The translations under genes were made by a program, and so were the position numbers. DNA of 64,000 bases from Thermohalobaculum sp039026375. Lineage in GTDB: Bacteria; Pseudomonadota; Alphaproteobacteria; Rhodobacterales; Rhodobacteraceae. Positions 61,176 to 64,000 of this stretch are shown in pieces. Within the stretch, counting starts at the first letter, position 1. Every line of letters begins with the position of its first letter. The stretch spans positions 46,758 to 110,757 of the forward strand of contig JBCCML010000009.1 in assembly GCA_039026375.1 (NCBI GenBank). Direction: 5' to 3'. Under the pieces are notes generated by a model. It saw only the letters and a program-made list of their open reading frames with translations, was not told where the DNA came from and searched no databases.

Positions 61176-62579
61176 CTAGGCCCTTTCCATGCGACGGCCA
61201 CGCCGACGCGCGTTTCTGACAAAGGGCAGCAGCGCGATCAGCGCCAGACCCAACAGGATGATCTCCAACCCGAAGACCGGCTGGTATGCGGCATGGGGTG
61301 CAACCTGCCCCGTGTCGGACAGGGCATGGATGGTGTCGCGCATGATGCCGCCGATGGCCACGGCGAGGCCCGCGGCAGTGGCCTGCACCGCGCCCCAGGC
61401 GCCCAGTGCCAGGCCGATCTGTTCGCGTGGGGCTGCGCGCATCGTTGCCGTCAGGGTGCCGTGACCGAAGAGGCCCGCGCCCAGGCCCACCGCAAAGGTG
61501 GCGGCGACAAACACGCCCAATGCGTCCGCATAGGCCGTGGCCATGATGGCGGCAAAGGCGGGCACCCCGATCATTGCGCCCCAGCCCGTGATCGTGGCCG
61601 GGCATCCGCCCCGGCCAAGCACCCGGCTGGCAATGGCAAAGCCCAACAGGCCGCCCGCGGCCATCACGGCGGTTAGTTTAGTGGTGGCGGCTACCGACAT
61701 GTCCAGAACCTGGCCGCCATAGGGTTCCAGCAGAACATCGGCCATGCCGAAGCCCGCGGTGCCCAGGCCGATTATGATCAGCAGCCGCATGGCGCCCTTG
61801 CCCGCGGCAAAGGCACCCCAGGCTTCGTCAAAGCGCGGTTTGGGCCCCGTTTGGGCGGCACGCACGCGATCGCGGCCTTCCTGTTTCCACAGGGCAAAGA
61901 CGTTCAACGCGACCGTCACCACCGCGGCACCCTGGATCACCTGGATCAGCCGCCCGGGCGAGTAATTCTCCAACAGCATGCCGAAGACCAGCGCGCTGAC
62001 GATCATGCCGGCCAGCAGCACCACATACATCAGGCCCACGACTTTTGGCTGATCCTCCTCGGGCACCAGATCGGTGGCCAGCGCCAGACCGGCGGTTTGC
62101 ACGGTGTGGACGCCCGCGCCCACCAGCAAAAAGGCGATCCCGGCGGAGGCATAGCCGATCCATTTGGGTGCCTCCGCAGCATCCGCGTAGCCGGACAGGA
62201 CCAGTAAAGCGAACGGCATGACGGCAAAGCCACCGAACTGCAGCATCGTGCCCTTCCAGATGAATGGCACGCGGCGCCAGCCAAAGGCGGATCGGTGGGT
62301 GTCCGACCGAAAGCCGATCAGCGCGCGGAACGGCGCAAAGATCAGCGGCAGCGCCAGCATGATGCCCACCAGCGAGGCCGGCACCTGTAATTCGACAATC
62401 ATCACGCGGTTCAGGGTGCCGACCAGCAGCACCAGCGCCATTCCCACGGTGACTTGGAAAAGCGAGAGGCGCAGCAGACGCGATAACGGCAGATCGTCAC
62501 TGGCGACGTCTGCAAACGGCAAATAGCGCGGGCCGATCTGGCTCAGCTTTGTCAGCGCATATCTGCGGTAAGTCATCAC
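61176..62579 (-). CDS. pucC: PucC (BCD family) light-harvesting 2 assembly membrane protein
   Basis: This 467-residue, 12-helix MFS-type protein is of the bacteriochlorophyll delivery family. The N-terminal LSLFQVTVGMALVLLVGTLNRVMIVELQVPASLVG and PFRALIGFRSDTHRSAFGWRRVPFIWKGTMLQ blocks (interrupted by conserved polar residues) are diagnostic, as is AGGLLGFAIASRVLGRGG in the second half. PucC is needed for stable LH2 accumulation. It follows pucA after a hairpin-rich 104-base spacer and is followed by the repeat protein gene. Confidence 0.93.
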   Translation of the reverse strand: MMTYRRYALTKLSQIGPRYLPFADVASDDLPLSRLLRLSLFQVTVGMALVLLVGTLNRVMIVELQVPASLVGIMLALPLIFAPFRALIGFRSDTHRSAFGWRRVPFIWKGTMLQFGGFAVMPFALLVLSGYADAAEAPKWIGYASAGIAFLLVGAGVHTVQTAGLALATDLVPEEDQPKVVGLMYVVLLAGMIVSALVFGMLLENYSPGRLIQVIQGAAVVTVALNVFALWKQEGRDRVRAAQTGPKPRFDEAWGAFAAGKGAMRLLIIIGLGTAGFGMADVLLEPYGGQVLDMSVAATTKLTAVMAAGGLLGFAIASRVLGRGGCPATITGWGAMIGVPAFAAIMATAYADALGVFVAATFAVGLGAGLFGHGTLTATMRAAPREQIGLALGAWGAVQATAAGLAVAIGGIMRDTIHALSDTGQVAPHAAYQPVFGLEIILLGLALIALLPFVRNARRRGRRMERA

Positions 62580-62585
62580 GCCACA

Positions 62586-62635
62586 TCTCTCGCGAAAGCA
62601 AGAGACCGGGCCATCGGGTATGCCCGCCGGCCCGG
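62586..62635 (-). promoter_or_regulatory. tandem stem-loops between pucA and pucC
   Basis: On the minus strand the first hairpin pairs CCGGGCC with GGCCCGG and, inside, CGGG with CCCG around a CATA loop (62606-62635). The second pairs TCTCTTGC with GCGAGAGA around TTTC (62586-62605). In photosynthetic operons such structures block 3' decay and partly terminate transcription. They thereby keep the structural pucBA message far more abundant than pucC. Confidence 0.8.
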
Positions 62636-62683
62636 CCTGGTTGGCGGCTGCCTGCGCGCGGAGGTCTCCGCTCGCCGCGCCAC

Positions 62684-63004
62684 CTACTCGGTTAACGAGC
62701 GTCCAGGTCTGGCCTCGGCCAGGACCGGTGGGCTCTCGATCACTGCCACGGCCTGGCGGCCATCGGGCAATGTCACCGTGATGCGGTCACCTTCCATAGC
62801 GGGCATGGCAGCGGTCTTGACGGGTTGGTCAATTGTCAAGGACGCGGTCGAGCCCATTTCATCGCCGGACAGGAAGTCCCCGACCCAGCTGGTGTTGGTG
62901 ACGATCGCCACGTGCACGGCCAACGAGCCGACAGCAACGGCGGTCAGAAAGATCGGAATCCCGGTGGTGGGCTTCACGACAAGCCATAACTTTGCGTTAT
63001 TCAC
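62684..63004 (-). CDS. pucA: light-harvesting 2 alpha polypeptide PucA with C-terminal extension
   Basis: This is a 106-residue membrane peptide. Residues 1-47 align without gaps to known LH2 alpha chains: KLWLVVKPTTGIPIF at the start, the B850-ligand His31 (LAVHVAIV) and Trp40. Positions 44-45 are Phe-Leu rather than Tyr-Trp or Tyr-Tyr. This is the substitution known to remove the hydrogen bonds to the B850 acetyl groups in B800-820 (LH3) complexes. Typical alpha chains end at 50-60 residues; here about 50 extra polar residues follow. It starts with a GTG preceded by GGAGGA, ten bases after pucB. Confidence 0.93.
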   Translation of the reverse strand: MNNAKLWLVVKPTTGIPIFLTAVAVGSLAVHVAIVTNTSWVGDFLSGDEMGSTASLTIDQPVKTAAMPAMEGDRITVTLPDGRQAVAVIESPPVLAEARPGRSLTE

Positions 63005-63013
63005 GGGGTCCTC

Positions 63014-63169
63014 CTATCCCAGCCAAGGGGTGGATACGGCGACAAGGAAGTGAGCCAGCAGCGCGATGCCGCCAAACACGCGCGTCCCATCGATGAGGTA
63101 GCTGTGCACTTCCTCGGCTTCTTTCAGTGTCAGCCCTGTCGGCCACACTTTATCCGGATCGTCTGACAT
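63014..63169 (-). CDS. pucB: light-harvesting 2 beta polypeptide PucB
   Basis: This is a 51-residue peptide. LTLKEAEEVHSYLIDGTRVFGG is followed by IALLAHFLVAVSTPWLG. His40 is the ligand of the B850 bacteriochlorophyll, His22 corresponds to the outer His of the beta chain, and Arg30 corresponds to the residue that hydrogen-bonds the B800 pigment. The B800 site therefore seems intact. It is the first gene of the puc operon; ATG at 63169. Confidence 0.95.
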   Translation of the reverse strand: MSDDPDKVWPTGLTLKEAEEVHSYLIDGTRVFGGIALLAHFLVAVSTPWLG

Positions 63170-63317
63170 TTGGTCTCTCCAAATCACGGCCCTAGTGACA
63201 GCTGAAGCGGTCGCGCCAGTCAGCAGCCTGTTTCGCTCTCGTGCCTGGTGGACGCTGGTTGGAATCGCTCGTCCATTGGCGTAGGACACTCTGTCACAGC
63301 AAAACGACGTCCACAAC

Positions 63318-63335
63318 TGTAAACTGGAATTGACA
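63318..63335. promoter_or_regulatory. PpsR/CrtJ-type operator TGT-N12-ACA
   Basis: TGT (63318-63320) and ACA (63333-63335) are separated by exactly 12 bases, the consensus of the aerobic photosynthesis repressor PpsR/CrtJ. It lies about 150 bases upstream of pucB, a usual position for puc control. I see only one such site in the visible upstream region; these factors normally prefer two. Confidence 0.6.
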
Positions 63336-64000
63336 ACCACTAAGTGGAATTATCATGTATTTCAAAGGACTTGGTGGCTGCAGATAGGTCCTGGCAGCGG
63401 TTCGGGGGTGGATCTGTCAGCGGGTGAGATGGTTTTTGACCCTCACAGTCGGACCTCGGTCAACCATCTGTAGACCCGCGCACTTGGAACGCGCCGACGG
63501 GATCAAACAAGCCGTTGGTGGGTCACGTGCGGGCGCCTGAGCGCATCCTGACAGCCGCTGTGCTGCTGTGGATCGAACCCAGCGGAAGACCGCTGCCAAA
63601 TTCGGCAGCCGATAGGCGGTCAGAAACCACACCTCGTCGGTCTGATGTCAACATCATTACGCGGTTGAAACGTTTTGGGATGGTTGGCCTGACACGCTGA
63701 ACCAACGGCTTCCGTTCGACCGGTCCCTTTATCTCTCCTTGCACGTAATGATGGGGCCAGGATGGCCGAGCCGGGCCATCGCCGATGACCAATGCTGGCG
63801 GTTGGAAGGGGCGATGACAGGCCCATACAAGTCGACTTTGTGTACATACACTTGCGGTACAGTTGGAAGCCTTGAAGAACCCTGTTTTCTGACTGCTGCT
63901 GCATGATCTTGGGCCAGCGAAGCAAGGAGGTCTTCTTTTCCGTTGTCGATTTGATGTTCGGCTTGCGATTTTCCTCTTCTTCGTTACGCCACGGCGCTCT
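63336..64000. other. about 660 bp with no supported gene
   Basis: Short frames on both strands do not look coding. There is a small palindrome CCACTAAGTGG at 63337-63347 and GTGTA-CA-TACAC at 63840-63851. The region continues past the window edge, so a gene beginning just outside is possible. Confidence 0.4.

Noticed and set aside
63840..63851. GTGTA-CA-TACAC palindrome as a lux box or other operator
   Set aside because: Too short and without an adjacent gene inside the window to support any assignment.
1..64000. CRISPR arrays, insertion sequences, prophage genes
   Set aside because: No regularly spaced repeat-spacer pattern, no transposase or phage structural genes recognised; the only regular arrays are the CATACG repeats and the coding repeats listed.

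Overview
The window is GC-rich chromosomal DNA, and its gene content points to an alphaproteobacterium of the Rhodobacteraceae/Roseobacter type. Evidence: a light-harvesting 2 operon (pucBAC), a class I PHA synthase, a SAM-II riboswitch in front of metZ, an alphaproteobacterial C-P lyase cluster, Hint-domain and DUF4261 proteins, a TIGR02186/TSUP pair, and a xerD/aroK/aroB block. Apart from one displaced gene inside a fumarase operon and one decayed coding remnant, I see no prophage, insertion sequence or CRISPR array.

Layout. 1-9.8 kb: a DUF4062/coiled-coil protein cut by the window edge, a GT-C-like membrane protein, a sulfotransferase, the ribosome-rescue hydrolase ArfB, a Hint-domain protein, a kinase-like protein, a TSUP permease with its TIGR02186 partner, a SprA-like metalloprotease and a TPR protein. 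10.4-13.1 kb: a sigma70-type promoter and SAM-II riboswitch control metZ, followed by folE2 and a terminator. 13-17.5 kb: azoR divergent from a LysR regulator, then phaC coupled to an esterase. 17.6-22.3 kb: a lipoprotein, an outer-membrane barrel, an AlaC-type aminotransferase, a CFI-box protein and a flavodoxin. 22.5-25.5 kb: a two-subunit class I fumarase/tartrate-dehydratase operon with a foreign-looking gene between the subunits and four CATACG repeats at exact 11-bp spacing upstream. 25.5-31.1 kb: a HIBADH-like dehydrogenase and a livKHMGF branched-chain amino acid ABC transporter. 32-43.7 kb: aroB-aroK, xerD, an NQO-like flavoprotein, threonine aldolase, argG, DUF4261, a queuosine-precursor transporter, rhodanese-chrA, a metallophosphoesterase with an in-frame stop, and yggT. 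43.8 kb: tRNA-Ala(CGC). 44.4-49.4 kb: a 1680-residue secreted-type protein with duplicated von Willebrand A modules.

49.5-59.0 kb is the phosphonate C-P lyase locus: phnF divergent from phnGHI, then HAD-phnJKLN, phnM, a 2H-phosphoesterase-like DUF1045 gene and a hexapeptide transferase gene. Two tiny glycine-tailed membrane proteins sit inside it on the opposite strand. The PhnCDE importer and PhnP are not in the window. After nudC, 60.4-63.3 kb is the LH2 operon pucB-pucA-pucC followed by a histidine-rich tandem-repeat protein, with a PpsR/CrtJ-type TGT-N12-ACA site upstream.

The most interesting points are: the LH2 alpha polypeptide carries Phe44-Leu45, the signature of blue-shifted (LH3, B800-820-like) antennae; the uncharacterised gene downstream of pucC encodes five 15-residue repeats with two fixed histidines each; and the helically phased CATACG array precedes the fumarase operon. 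The last about 660 bp hold no gene I can support.
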